The notes beneath the pieces were generated by a model. That model did not search any database, was not told where the DNA came from, and worked only from the letters and a program-made list of their open reading frames with translations. Of a stretch of DNA of 64,000 nt, positions 20,202 through 28,398 are shown piece by piece. The translations under genes and the position numbers were made by a program. Positions within the stretch are counted from its first letter, which is position 1, and every line of letters begins with the position of its first letter. Source of the stretch: Paracoccus marinus (GTDB taxonomy: Bacteria > Pseudomonadota > Alphaproteobacteria > Rhodobacterales > Rhodobacteraceae); assembly GCF_007018965.1 (NCBI RefSeq), contig NZ_VJYZ01000007.1, forward strand, positions 124,001-188,000. Direction: 5' to 3'.

Positions 20202-20750
20202 ATGCTATCGATGCGATGGACGGCAGGATTGGCGGCAATGATGGTGGCGGCAATGGGGGCAGGGACCCCGCCCGCGCCGGGACCCGCATCCACGCCCGCA
20301 TCTGACGCAGCGTCAGGTCCGGCAGAGCGTCCTTCTGTGCGTCCGGCCGCGCCCGCCGCCGTCCAGGCCCCCGATCTGGCGCTGCACCAGGCATCCGGGG
20401 TCGCGCCCGAGGATTTCGTGTTCGCCTCGCGCCCCGTCGTCGTCTTTGCCGATACGCCCGACGACCCGGCCTTCCGGTCGCAGCTGGACCTCATCGCGCG
20501 CGACGCGGCGTATCTTGCGCAGCGCGACGTGGTGGTGGTGGTCGACACAGATCCGGCGCAGCAATCGGCGTGGCGGCGCAAGCTGCGGCCGGTCGGCTTC
20601 TCGCTCGTGATCCTCGACAAGCAGGGGGTGCTGGTCGATCGAAAGCCGTTCCCGTGGAGCGCGCGGGAAATCGGCCGGGCGATCGACAAGACGCCCGAAA
20701 GCCGGGCCGAAAATGCTCGGGCGCGCGCGGGGAATGCAGGGGCGGAATGA
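20202..20750 (+). CDS. DUF4174 domain protein, exported
   Basis: A 182-residue protein with an N-terminal signal peptide ([16 protein letters not shown]) and then a Pro/Ala/Ser-rich linker. A thioredoxin-like DUF4174 domain starts from about residue 65 ([18 protein letters not shown], then [20 protein letters not shown], ending [15 protein letters not shown]). No CXXC motif is present, so it is not a standard disulfide enzyme. It diverges from the mutase gene across 61 bases. The function of DUF4174 is unknown. A second, signal-less DUF4174 protein lies 0.8 kb downstream. Confidence 0.8.
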   Translation: MLSMRWTAGLAAMMVAAMGAGTPPAPGPASTPASDAASGPAERPSVRPAAPAAVQAPDLALHQASGVAPEDFVFASRPVVVFADTPDDPAFRSQLDLIARDAAYLAQRDVVVVVDTDPAQQSAWRRKLRPVGFSLVILDKQGVLVDRKPFPWSAREIGRAIDKTPESRAENARARAGNAGAE

Positions 20751-20811
20751 CGCCAGAGGAAAGATTGGCCGACATTTGCCGCGCGCGATTGAAACCCCCG
20801 GCAATGGGCTA

Positions 20812-20840
20812 TTGAATACGGGCGTTATCGTTCCTATTCT
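20812..20840 (+). promoter_or_regulatory. Promoter-like element before the 21-residue gene
   Basis: TTGAAT (20812-20817) and TATTCT (20835-20840) are separated by exactly 17 bases in a locally AT-richer stretch. A transcript would begin about 20 bases before the small gene's start codon. Confidence 0.45.
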
Positions 20841-20866
20841 TTGCGAGCAGGAACAGGAGCCCGCGA

Positions 20867-20932
20867 ATGAGCACCACATCCTACAACCCGCCGCCGATTA
20901 CCGGCCGGACCGGTCCGAAGCCGGGCTACTGA
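20867..20932 (+). CDS. Small 21-residue Pro/Gly-rich gene (candidate)
   Basis: ATG to TGA encodes 21 residues beginning MSTTSYNPPPITGR and ending TGPKPGY. An AGGAG ribosome site lies eight bases before the ATG, and a promoter-like pair TTGAAT-N17-TATTCT lies just upstream. It is hydrophilic with no membrane segment or signal. Its last 35 bases are antisense to the 3' end of the convergent membrane protein gene. I do not recognise a family. It could instead be a translated leader or chance. The strong ribosome site and spaced promoter are the reasons to list it. Confidence 0.4.
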   Translation: MSTTSYNPPPITGRTGPKPGY

Positions 20933-21500
20933 CCGCGCGTCCGCCGCGCGCGTTTGCGCCGGTTCCGCGCCCGTCGATGTTGCTGCGGATCGCCAGCAGC
21001 GCGGTCTGCCCCATCTCCACCGCCTCGACCTTCATCGCGATATAGTCGCGATACATCGACGCCGCCCGTTCCGGGCCGATCTTGGCCAGATCAATGCTCC
21101 TAAGATCGGCGATCATCGCCACGATGGCGTTGAGCTGGCTGTAGTAAAGGACGACCGGATCGACGGTGTCGCGCGGCAGCACGTGGATCTCGCCCACGAT
21201 CGCGTTGAAGATGGCGTCGTTGCGTTCCGACGGGATCACCGGGAAATAGCCGGGCTCGTCCACGATCCGCGCCGCGATCCGCGCGCCGTAAACCGCGACA
21301 TCGTCGCGTTCGAGAACGGCGAGATAGGCGCGGATTTCAGCGAACAGCGCGCGTTGCACGTCGCGCACCCGCTCGGCCCGCAGGCGGTCGTCGCGCCGGC
21401 GGTTCTGCCAACCCACGACCCACCAGCCGATCGCCAGGAACAGCCCCGCGATGACCGCCTGCTGGGCCTGCGGCGACAGAAGATCGTCAAGCGGCGCCAT
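20898..21500 (-). CDS. Hypothetical protein with one N-terminal membrane segment
   Basis: A 200-residue protein of unknown function. One hydrophobic helix spans residues about 14-32 (AVIAGLFLAIGWWVVGW). It is followed by a positively charged stretch QNRRRDDRLRAERVRDV and a soluble mostly helical domain that should face the cytoplasm. The C-terminal 25 residues are Gly/Arg/Ser-rich and look disordered. The layout resembles phage-like or chromosomal single-pass proteins with no assigned role. It is convergent with the small 20867 gene and diverges from the downstream DUF4174 gene. Confidence 0.7.
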   Translation of the reverse strand: MAPLDDLLSPQAQQAVIAGLFLAIGWWVVGWQNRRRDDRLRAERVRDVQRALFAEIRAYLAVLERDDVAVYGARIAARIVDEPGYFPVIPSERNDAIFNAIVGEIHVLPRDTVDPVVLYYSQLNAIVAMIADLRSIDLAKIGPERAASMYRDYIAMKVEAVEMGQTALLAIRSNIDGRGTGANARGGRAVSSPASDRSGR

Positions 21501-21575
21501 CAGGAACTGGCCCCGACGGGAACCCGGCCGGGTCCCGGCGCGTCAGTCCGCAACAGACCGGAAGGAACCGCCATC

Positions 21576-21914
21576 ATGGAACGAGTCGTCACCATCCCGC
21601 TTAGCGAGGCCGACATGGACAAGCTGCACGGAAGAGCGCGCCCGCTCGTCATCGCCGCGCCGTCCAAGGGCGACGGCCGCGTGACCGAGCAGCTGCGCAT
21701 CCTCGAGGCGGCGGCGCACGGGCTTGGCGAACGCGACATGCCGGTGCTGACCGATTTCGGCGGCGTGGACGGGTTCGAGCTGCGCCTGATCGGCAAGGAC
21801 GGGACCGTCAAGCGCCGGTTCGAGACGCCGGTCGATGCCGAGACCTTGTTCGAAATCGTGGACGCGATGCCGATGCGGCAGGACGAGATGGAGCGCGACG
21901 GCGACCCGGGCTGA
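21576..21914 (+). CDS. DUF4174 family protein, cytoplasmic
   Basis: A 112-residue protein without signal peptide that matches DUF4174. It has a beta-alpha thioredoxin-like start (RPLVIAAPSKGDGRVTEQLRIL), then the family signature FELRLIGKDGTVKRRFETPV and DAMPMRQDEM at the end. No active-site cysteines are present. The frame extends upstream, but the ATG at 21576 has a GGAAGGA ribosome site and begins the domain. Its partner at 20202 carries the same domain behind a signal peptide. Role unknown. Confidence 0.8.
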   Translation: MERVVTIPLSEADMDKLHGRARPLVIAAPSKGDGRVTEQLRILEAAAHGLGERDMPVLTDFGGVDGFELRLIGKDGTVKRRFETPVDAETLFEIVDAMPMRQDEMERDGDPG

Positions 21915-22001
21915 GACGCAGCCTGCGACCCGGCCCGAGACCCGGCCAGCGCCGGGCCGGCGGGCGGACGCTTTCGTCCCTGTGCCGCGCCGCCGGTCAA
22001 C

Positions 22002-24059
22002 TCACTCGAACTCCATGATGACGTCGTCCACCTTCAGGCTTTCGCCCGCGCTGGCGGCGACCGACTTGACCACGCCCTTGCGCTCGGCCCGCAGGATGTT
22101 TTCCATCTTCATCGCCTCGACGGTGGCGAGCGGCTGGCCTTCCTGCACCTCGTCCCCGGTGGCGACGTTGATGCGGACGACAAGGCCCGGCATCGGGCAC
22201 AGCAGGAACTTCGACGTATCGGGCGGCAGCTTTTCGGGCATCAGCCGCGAAAGCTCGGCCGCGCGGGGGCTGCGGACGTGGGTGCGCAGGTCCGCGCCGC
22301 GCGTGCGCAGGCGGTAGCCGGCGGGGATCCGTTCGACCTTCATGACCAGCGGCGCGCCGTCCACCATGATCTCGGCCAGGGCCATGCCGGGCTTCCACCC
22401 GCTTTCCAGGCGCAGGTCGCGCCCGCCCACGGTCACGGTCGAGCCCGCCTTGTCGGCCCGAACGCGCACCGGGAACTCGCGCCCGTTCAGGCCCACGACC
22501 CAGTCCTCGCCCACGCGGCGCTCGTGGTTGCCCAGCCGCCCGGTGATCTGGGTGCGGCGGATTTCGGCCACGCGGTGCATGGCGGCGGAGGCGGCGGCGA
22601 TCCGTTCCAGCTCGGCGTCGGGCAGGGTCACGCCGGCGAAGCCTTCGGGGTATTCCTCGGCGATGAACGCGGTCGAGATGTCGCCCGACACGAAGCGCGG
22701 ATGGTCCATGACCGCAGACAGGAACGGCAGGTTGTGCCCGATCCCCTCGACCTCGAAGCTGTCGAGAGCGCTGCGCATGGCGTCGATGGCGGCGGCGCGG
22801 TCGGGGGCCCAGGTGCAGAGCTTGGCGATCATCGGGTCATAGAACATGCTGATCTCGCCCCCTTCATAGACGCCGGTGTCGTTGCGGATGGCGGCGTCGC
22901 CCACGGCGGGCGCCGTGCCCGCGACCGACGGCACCCAGCGGTCGTTCGCGGCCAGCGGGCCGCCCGCGACCTCGGCGGGGGGCCGGTAACGGGTCAGGCG
23001 CCCGATCGAGGGCAGGAAGTTGCGATACGGGTCCTCGGCGTAAAGCCGGCTTTCGATCGCCCAACCGTCGATCGACAGGTCGGCCTGCGCGAAGGGCAGC
23101 GGCTCGCCCGCCGCGACGCGGATCATCTGCTCGACCAGGTCGATCCCGGTGATCAGCTCGGTCACCGGATGCTCGACCTGAAGTCGGGTATTCATTTCAA
23201 GGAAGTAGAAGTTCTTGTTCGCGTCGACGATGAACTCGACCGTGCCGGCGCTGGCGTAGCCCACGGCCTTGGCCAGCGCGACCGCCTGCTCGCCCATCGC
23301 CGCGCGGGTGGCGGGGTCGAGGAACGGCGAAGGGGCCTCTTCGATGACCTTCTGGTTGCGGCGCTGGATCGAACATTCGCGTTCATGCAGATAGACGCAG
23401 TTGCCGTGCGCGTCGGCCAGCACCTGGATTTCGATGTGGCGCGGTTCGGTCACGAACTTTTCGATGAAGATGCGGTCGTCGCCGAAGCTGCTGGCGGCTT
23501 CGCTTTGCGACGAGGCGAACCCCTCGCGCGCCTCGTCGTCGTTCCACGCGATCCGCATGCCCTTGCCGCCGCCGCCCGCGCTGGCCTTGATCATCACCGG
23601 ATAGCCGACCTGGGCCGCGATCCGCGCCGCCTCGTCCGCGTCGCCGATCAGCCCCATGTAGCCCGGAACGGTCGAGACGCCGGCGTCCTGCGCGATCTTC
23701 TTCGACGTGATCTTGTCGCCCATCGCCTGGATCGCGGGCGAGGGCGGACCGATGAAAACCACACCCTCTTTCTCAAGGGCGGCCGCGAAGTTCATGTTCT
23801 CGCTAAGGAAGCCATAGCCGGGGTGAACGGCTTCGGCGCCGCTGCGGCGGACGGCGTCCATGATCTTGTCGATGACGATATAGGACTGGTTCGCGGGCGA
23901 CGGGCCGATGTGGATCGCCTCGTCCGCCATCTTGACGTGCAGCGCGTTCCGGTCTGCATCCGAATAGACCGCCACCGTCGCGATGCCCATCTTCTTCGCG
24001 GTCTTGATGACGCGGCACGCGATTTCGCCGCGATTGGCAATCAGGATCTTCTGGAACAT
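22002..24059 (-). CDS. pccA: Propionyl-CoA carboxylase alpha subunit (biotin carboxylase/carrier)
   Basis: This subunit carboxylates its own biotin using ATP and bicarbonate and hands CO2 to PccB, producing methylmalonyl-CoA from propionyl-CoA. The 685 residues show the biotin carboxylase domain (MFQKILIANRGEIACRVI; ATP-grasp GGGGKGMR near 165; EMNTRLQVEHPVTE near 290). A BT linker domain follows. The biotinyl domain has the modified lysine K651 in EAMKMEN. Length matches PccA rather than the shorter AccC. pccB and the mutase are in the same region and strand, supporting the propionate assignment over other acyl-CoA carboxylases. Confidence 0.95.
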   Translation of the reverse strand: MFQKILIANRGEIACRVIKTAKKMGIATVAVYSDADRNALHVKMADEAIHIGPSPANQSYIVIDKIMDAVRRSGAEAVHPGYGFLSENMNFAAALEKEGVVFIGPPSPAIQAMGDKITSKKIAQDAGVSTVPGYMGLIGDADEAARIAAQVGYPVMIKASAGGGGKGMRIAWNDDEAREGFASSQSEAASSFGDDRIFIEKFVTEPRHIEIQVLADAHGNCVYLHERECSIQRRNQKVIEEAPSPFLDPATRAAMGEQAVALAKAVGYASAGTVEFIVDANKNFYFLEMNTRLQVEHPVTELITGIDLVEQMIRVAAGEPLPFAQADLSIDGWAIESRLYAEDPYRNFLPSIGRLTRYRPPAEVAGGPLAANDRWVPSVAGTAPAVGDAAIRNDTGVYEGGEISMFYDPMIAKLCTWAPDRAAAIDAMRSALDSFEVEGIGHNLPFLSAVMDHPRFVSGDISTAFIAEEYPEGFAGVTLPDAELERIAAASAAMHRVAEIRRTQITGRLGNHERRVGEDWVVGLNGREFPVRVRADKAGSTVTVGGRDLRLESGWKPGMALAEIMVDGAPLVMKVERIPAGYRLRTRGADLRTHVRSPRAAELSRLMPEKLPPDTSKFLLCPMPGLVVRINVATGDEVQEGQPLATVEAMKMENILRAERKGVVKSVAASAGESLKVDDVIMEFE

Positions 24060-24084
24060 GCGGCGCGCCTTGAACTGGACATGG

Positions 24085-24117
24085 AAAGGCCGCCCGGAAT
24101 GAAGCGTCCGGGCGGCC
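24085..24117 (-). terminator. Terminator of the small lipoprotein gene
   Basis: A perfect 11-bp stem (GGCCGCCCGGA/TCCGGGCGGCC, 8-base loop) lies just before pccA. On the minus strand it is followed by TTTCC, so it should stop transcription coming from the upstream lipoprotein gene. Confidence 0.65.
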
Positions 24118-24167
24118 GGGATGGTGGTTCGGAACGGTCGCGTCGGGCGCGACCGTCCGCCGTCAGC

Positions 24168-24380
24168 TTACTGGCACAACCGGACGTCGTCGCACAGCGC
24201 GCCGCCGACCGCACCGATCGCGGCGCCGCCGGCGACCGATTTGCCCGACAGGTCGGCCACGACCGCGCCGGTGCCGGCGCCGATGATCGCGCGGTCCAGG
24301 TCGGTCGGCTGGATGTTCTGGGTGCAGCCGGCAAGCAGGGCAGCGCCAAGGCCAGCGACGAGCAGCAGTTTCTTCGACAT
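24168..24380 (-). CDS. Small lipoprotein with glycine-zipper and CDDVxxCQ tail (copy 1)
   Basis: A 70-residue lipoprotein. A basic start and hydrophobic stretch end in the lipobox LLAGC (Cys19). A glycine-rich segment follows (AIIGAGTGAVVADLSGKSVAGGAAIGAVGG), typical of membrane-inserting glycine-zipper proteins. The C-terminal end is ALCDDVRLCQ, with two cysteines five apart. The next gene upstream encodes a second protein with almost the same tail. The function is unknown; outer-membrane association is inferred from the lipobox and zipper. Confidence 0.8.
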   Translation of the reverse strand: MSKKLLLVAGLGAALLAGCTQNIQPTDLDRAIIGAGTGAVVADLSGKSVAGGAAIGAVGGALCDDVRLCQ

Positions 24381-24485
24381 CTGGTGTCTTTCTTTTCTGT
24401 GGGCGCGGGCTCCGCGAGGGGCTGTCCGGCGGCCGTGATGGTCAGGTCGCGCGCCGCCCGGGGAAGGGCCGGCGCGCGGGTCGGA

Positions 24486-24734
24486 TTACTGGCAGACGCC
24501 CACGTCGTCGCAAAGCGCGCCGCCGGCCGCACCGATGAGGGCGCCGGTCGAGGCTTTCTCGTCAAGCGCCTTGGCGATGACCGCACCGGCGACGGCGCCG
24601 CCCGCGGCGCGCTGCGCGTCGGCGGGGATGCCGGTCTGGTAGCCGTAGCCGGGGTAGCCGCCCTGTGCGCAGGCCGACAGGCCAGCGGCCAGAAGCGCGA
24701 CAGCGGCGACGCGAGCGATGAACTTGGTTTGCAT
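24486..24734 (-). CDS. Small lipoprotein with glycine-zipper and CDDVxxCQ tail (copy 2)
   Basis: An 82-residue lipoprotein related to its downstream neighbour. The signal sequence ends in lipobox LSAC (Cys22). A Gly/Tyr stretch (GGYPGYGYQTG) follows. The zipper region (AAGGAVAGAVIAKALDEK) ends in GAAGGALCDDVGVCQ, the same tail as copy 1. The ATG at 24734 is preferred over an in-frame start 17 codons upstream because it begins the signal peptide and follows a GGGA ribosome site. The pair probably arose by duplication. Confidence 0.78.
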   Translation of the reverse strand: MQTKFIARVAAVALLAAGLSACAQGGYPGYGYQTGIPADAQRAAGGAVAGAVIAKALDEKASTGALIGAAGGALCDDVGVCQ

Positions 24735-24969
24735 TTTCCCATGCCTGTATTGAGGGCCCTTTTCCGGGCCGATTGGATAACACACGGCGTAACTATGTCA
24801 CGGAGGTTACATCCGTCAAACTGACAAGCCGGTGATGGATGCGGCATCGGCGCACTCATGCCAACGTCCCGTGCCTGCGGCCCTTTTCCGGCAAGTGCCG
24901 CACCGGTCCGGCCGGGCGGATTGCTGGCGGTCAGGGTCGGGGTCAGCGGCGGCGCGGCGCGGTGCGCGA

Positions 24970-25389
24970 TCATGCGTCGGCTTCGTCCCCGGCATCGTCG
25001 TCATCGTCCCAGTCGTCGTCGTCCCAGCCGAAGTCGGGCGGACTTTCGACCGCGAACAGCTCGGGGAACGACGCCTCGGCCTTTTTCAGATCGACCTTCA
25101 GCAGCTGCTCGTAGCTGGTGGGGTCCAGCTTGCCGACGGCCACGACCTCGCGCCCCAGAAGCCAGGACAGGCGGCCCGCGTCGAGATTGCCGCGCTCGAA
25201 CGGCTCGTCGCCGAACTGGCGGATCAGCGCGGCCATGAAGCCCGCGTCGGCGCGGCGGTCGGCGGGCTGGCGGTCGCGGTAGCGTTCGCGGGCGACGAGC
25301 TTGGTCGCGCCCTTCTTGTTGGCGCGACGCACCGTGAACTGGAAATCGGTCGAGGGAAGGCGGCCCGGAAAGCCGCGGTGCTTCAGCAT
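24970..25389 (-). CDS. Hypothetical protein with acidic Asp/Trp tail
   Basis: A 139-residue soluble protein of no named family. The start is basic (MLKHRGFPGRLPSTDFQF, RRANKKGATKLVARERYRD). The centre is regular (FMAALIRQFGDEPFERGNLDAGRLSWLLGREVVAVGKL). The last 22 residues are almost all Asp/Trp/Glu/Ala (WDDDDWDDDDDAGDE). The charge split suggests a nucleic-acid or protein-binding adaptor, but this is inference. It lies within the propionyl-CoA carboxylase region, where similar short genes are found in relatives. Confidence 0.7.
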   Translation of the reverse strand: MLKHRGFPGRLPSTDFQFTVRRANKKGATKLVARERYRDRQPADRRADAGFMAALIRQFGDEPFERGNLDAGRLSWLLGREVVAVGKLDPTSYEQLLKVDLKKAEASFPELFAVESPPDFGWDDDDWDDDDDAGDEADA

Positions 25390-25464
25390 GGCATGGCTTT
25401 CAGGCAGACGGCGGGCTGCGCCGGTTGCGGGCCGGCCAATTCGGCCGACCCGCGCACGGCAGGA

Positions 25465-25593
25465 TCAGTTGCCATACTTGCCGGCGAACACCGGCTCGGG
25501 GGTGACGACCGGCTGCACGACCGGCGGGGGCGGCTGCTGGCAGCCTGCGACGACGCCGGCCAGAACCAGCACCAGTGCGATCTTCTTCGACAT
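25465..25593 (-). CDS. 42-residue lipoprotein
   Basis: A very short secreted lipoprotein. Basic MSKKIALVLVLAGVVAGC ends in a lipobox with Cys18, followed by a proline/valine-rich mature part (QQPPPPVVQPVV) ending EPVFAGKYGN. A GGAG ribosome site precedes the ATG at 25593. Only about 25 residues remain after lipidation, so it may act as a small surface or membrane-anchored peptide. It sits between pccB and pccA with two other small lipoproteins. I cannot assign a family; the complete signal peptide and lipobox argue that it is real. Confidence 0.72.
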   Translation of the reverse strand: MSKKIALVLVLAGVVAGCQQPPPPVVQPVVTPEPVFAGKYGN

Positions 25594-25780
25594 GTTCCCA
25601 TGCTCCTGTTTCGCGGGGGTTTCGTGCCCCGACTGCTCGGTTGAAGGCCCGCTCGGCGCGGGCCGCCCCCGATCATACAGGCCGCCGCGCCGCCGTCACG
25701 GCCGGGCCCCCGCGCGCCGGCACCGCCGCCCGCGCCCTGTGGCGCGGCTGCATCATGGGCGCAAGGCGGCCGCGCGCCGC

Positions 25781-26596
25781 TCACCACGGTTCCCAGATGC
25801 AGGCGTCGCGGTCGGGCGGAATGCGGAACCCCTCGAACAGCTGGACCACCGCGGGGTCGAAGGTGCCGAACTCGCTTTCCGCCGAGGCGAGCGAGATCAC
25901 GACCTGTGACGGGCGGTCGGCCATGTCCCTGACCTGCGGCAGGGCCACGTTCTCGCACAGCCAGACCACGTCGATATGGTTGGGATCCTGCATCAGGACG
26001 TCGGGCGCCGCGGGCAGGGGAATGTCGGCGTCGGCTGCGGCCTCGGCGCCCGCCTGAACGGGCGGGACGGGCAGGTCGAACGCCTCTTCCGGGATCATCT
26101 CGCCCGCCTGCGCTTCGATGGCGTCGACGGGGGAGGCGGGGGCTGCGCCGGGTGCGTCGCCCCCAGCCTGGTCGCCCCCGGTGTGGTCGCCCCCGGTGTG
26201 GTCGCCCCCGGTCTGATGGCCCTTGGTCAAGTCGGTCGCGGGGGTGTCGGGGGGCAGCACCTCGAACACGGGCCCGTCGTCCATTCCCGCGCCGCCGTCC
26301 ACCGCCGCGTCCCCGGCCGGCGTTCCGCTGAGCGAGCCGTCGTTCAGCGCGGCCTCATCCTCGGCGCTGAGAGGCTCGTCGGTATAATCCTGGATCCCCT
26401 CGGCCCCGATCTCGGGCACCTGGGCGGCAAGCGCCGGCATGACGAAACGGAACCGCGACACCAGCCCCATGCCCGCGACCTGCTCGGTCAGCACCTCCTG
26501 CAGCCAGACCTCGGTCCCCGACGGCACGGCCAGCTGCGTGCCCGAGGCGGCACCCACGGCAAGCGCGGTCGTGAAAAGCAGGTCGAATTGGCTCAT
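25781..26596 (-). CDS. DUF6497 family protein
   Basis: A 271-residue protein probably exported (hydrophobic FDLLFTTALAVGAASG after the start). The conserved family parts are at the ends. The N-terminal part reads VPSGTEVWLQEVLTEQ, GLVSRFRFVMPAL. The C-terminal part reads VVWLCENVALPQVRDM and VVISLASAESEFGTFDPAVVQLFEGFRI, ending in ACIWEPW. The two cysteines may pair. Between them is a long low-complexity spacer of about 130 residues including GGDHTGGDHTGGDQAGGD, which makes it about twice the usual length. DUF6497 genes typically neighbour pccB in Rhodobacteraceae. Function unknown. Confidence 0.78.
   Translation of the reverse strand: MSQFDLLFTTALAVGAASGTQLAVPSGTEVWLQEVLTEQVAGMGLVSRFRFVMPALAAQVPEIGAEGIQDYTDEPLSAEDEAALNDGSLSGTPAGDAAVDGGAGMDDGPVFEVLPPDTPATDLTKGHQTGGDHTGGDHTGGDQAGGDAPGAAPASPVDAIEAQAGEMIPEEAFDLPVPPVQAGAEAAADADIPLPAAPDVLMQDPNHIDVVWLCENVALPQVRDMADRPSQVVISLASAESEFGTFDPAVVQLFEGFRIPPDRDACIWEPW
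26167..26213 (-). repeat. 15-base tandem repeat inside the DUF6497 gene
   Basis: Three consecutive GGTCGCCCCCGGTGT-type units encode GGDHT/GGDQA repeats on the minus strand. They are in frame, so copy-number change would alter spacer length without frameshift. Confidence 0.8.
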
Positions 26597-26659
26597 TGCA
26601 ATGTCGTGGTGGCGGCAAAGGGCAGGGGGCGAGATGCAGGGGGCGAGGGGCAAGCGGCG

Positions 26660-28192
26660 TCAAAGCGGGATGTTGTCGTGCTTCTTCCAGGGGTTGCTCA
26701 GCTGCTTGCCGCGCAGGCTGGCCAGCGCGCGGGCGACCCGGCGGCGGGTCGAATGGGGCTGGATCACCTCGTCGATGAAGCCCTTTTCGGCCGCGACGAA
26801 GGGGTTGGCGAAGCGGTCCTCGTAGTCCTTCGTGCGCGCCGCGATCTTGTCGGCGTCGCCGAGTTCCGAGCGGTACAGGATCTCGACCGCGCCCTTGGCG
26901 CCCATCACCGCGATCTCGGCCGTGGGCCAGGCATAGTTGAAATCGCCGCGCAGGTGCTTTGACGACATCACGTCGTAGGCCCCGCCGTAAGCCTTGCGGG
27001 TGATGACCGTGACCTTGGGCACCGTCGCCTCGCCATAGGCGAACAGCAGCTTCGCCCCGTGCTTGATGACGCCGCCATATTCCTGCGACGTGCCAGGCAG
27101 GAAGCCGGGCACGTCGACCAGCGTCAGGATCGGGATGTTGAAGGCGTCGCAGAAGCGCACGAACCGCGCGGCCTTGCGGCTGCTGTCAATGTCCAGCACG
27201 CCCGCCAGCACCATCGGCTGGTTGGCGACAACGCCGACCGTCTGCCCCTCGATCCGGACGAAGCCGGTCAGTGTGTTGCCCGCGAAGTCGCGCTGGATCT
27301 CGTAGAAGTCGCCCTCGTCGGCGATCTTCGCGATCAGCTCCTTCATGTCGTAGGGCTGGTTCGGGTTGTCGGGAATCAGCGTGTCCAGCGACGCCTCGAC
27401 CCGCGCGGGATCGTCGAAGAACGGCCGGGTGGGCGCGCGGTCGCGGTTCGACAGCGGCAGGAAGTCGAACAGGCGGCGGATTTCGGTCAGCATCTCGACA
27501 TCGTTGTCGAACGCGCCGTCCGCGACGGAAGATTTCTTGGTGTGGGTCGAGGCGCCGCCGAGCTGTTCGGCCGTCACGACCTCGTTCGTCACGGTTTTCA
27601 CGACGTCCGGGCCGGTCACGAACATGTAGGACGTGTCGCGCACCATGAAGATGAAGTCGGTCATGGCGGGCGAATAGACCGCGCCGCCCGCGCAGGGCCC
27701 CATGATGAGCGAGATCTGCGGCACCACGCCCGATGCCAGAACGTTGCGCTGGAACACGTCGGCATAGCCCGCAAGGCTCGCCACCCCTTCCTGGATGCGG
27801 GCCCCGCCGGAATCGTTGATGCCGATCACGGGCGCGCCGTTCTGCATCGCCATGTCCATGATCTTGCAGATCTTCTGCGCGTGGGTTTCCGACAGCGAGC
27901 CGCCGAACACGGTGAAGTCCTGCGAAAAGACATAGACCATGCGGCCGTTGATCGTGCCCCAGCCGGTCACGACGCCGTCGCCGTAGGGGCGGTCCGCCTC
28001 GATCCCGAAGTCGGTCGAGCGGTGGCGCACGAACATGTCGAACTCCTCGAAGCTGTCCTCGTCCAGCAGCAGCTCGATCCGTTCGCGGGCGGTCAGCTTG
28101 CCGCGGGCGTGCTGGGCATCGATTCGGCGCTGCCCGCCGCCCAGCCGTGCTTCGGCGCGGCGCTGGTCGAGCTGTTCCAGGATGTCCTTCAT
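26660..28192 (-). CDS. pccB: Propionyl-CoA carboxylase beta subunit (carboxyltransferase)
   Basis: PccB transfers the carboxyl group from biotin on PccA to propionyl-CoA. The 510-residue protein has the two crotonase-like carboxyltransferase halves. Visible motifs are [38 protein letters not shown] (oxyanion hole), [17 protein letters not shown] and, in the C-terminal half, [19 protein letters not shown] and [15 protein letters not shown]. Length and motifs match the acyl-CoA carboxylase beta family. The partner pccA and the mutase lie downstream on the same strand. Confidence 0.95.
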   Translation of the reverse strand: MKDILEQLDQRRAEARLGGGQRRIDAQHARGKLTARERIELLLDEDSFEEFDMFVRHRSTDFGIEADRPYGDGVVTGWGTINGRMVYVFSQDFTVFGGSLSETHAQKICKIMDMAMQNGAPVIGINDSGGARIQEGVASLAGYADVFQRNVLASGVVPQISLIMGPCAGGAVYSPAMTDFIFMVRDTSYMFVTGPDVVKTVTNEVVTAEQLGGASTHTKKSSVADGAFDNDVEMLTEIRRLFDFLPLSNRDRAPTRPFFDDPARVEASLDTLIPDNPNQPYDMKELIAKIADEGDFYEIQRDFAGNTLTGFVRIEGQTVGVVANQPMVLAGVLDIDSSRKAARFVRFCDAFNIPILTLVDVPGFLPGTSQEYGGVIKHGAKLLFAYGEATVPKVTVITRKAYGGAYDVMSSKHLRGDFNYAWPTAEIAVMGAKGAVEILYRSELGDADKIAARTKDYEDRFANPFVAAEKGFIDEVIQPHSTRRRVARALASLRGKQLSNPWKKHDNIPL

Positions 28193-28398
28193 GCGGTCTC
28201 CGTTCGTTTCGTCGCGGTCCGGCCTAGGGGTGGCGTCCGTCGGGTCGTGAAAGGGACACTACTTGCGGCCGCGGCGGTGGCAAACATCTAATCCGTGCGC
28301 TTGCGCGCGGCGGGACGCAGCGAAAAGCGACGAAGCGGGTCGGTTGCGGCGCGATCGGCGGCCTTGACGGAGGCGGGGCCGCGCGACAATCAGTCGGC

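Noticed and set aside
20747..20815. A 22-residue frame overlapping the end of the exported DUF4174 gene (ATGA)
   Set aside because: No separate ribosome site, and it overlaps the promoter-like boxes of the next small gene. It could be translated by coupling, but nothing further supports it.
22278..24824. An 848-residue open frame on the plus strand opposite pccA and the lipoprotein genes
   Set aside because: It follows the third-position bias of the high-GC antisense frame and has low-complexity His/Arg/Ala content, while the minus strand encodes unmistakable biotin carboxylase motifs.
26167..26213. Repeats as a CRISPR-like array
   Set aside because: The units are contiguous without spacers and are in frame within a coding region.
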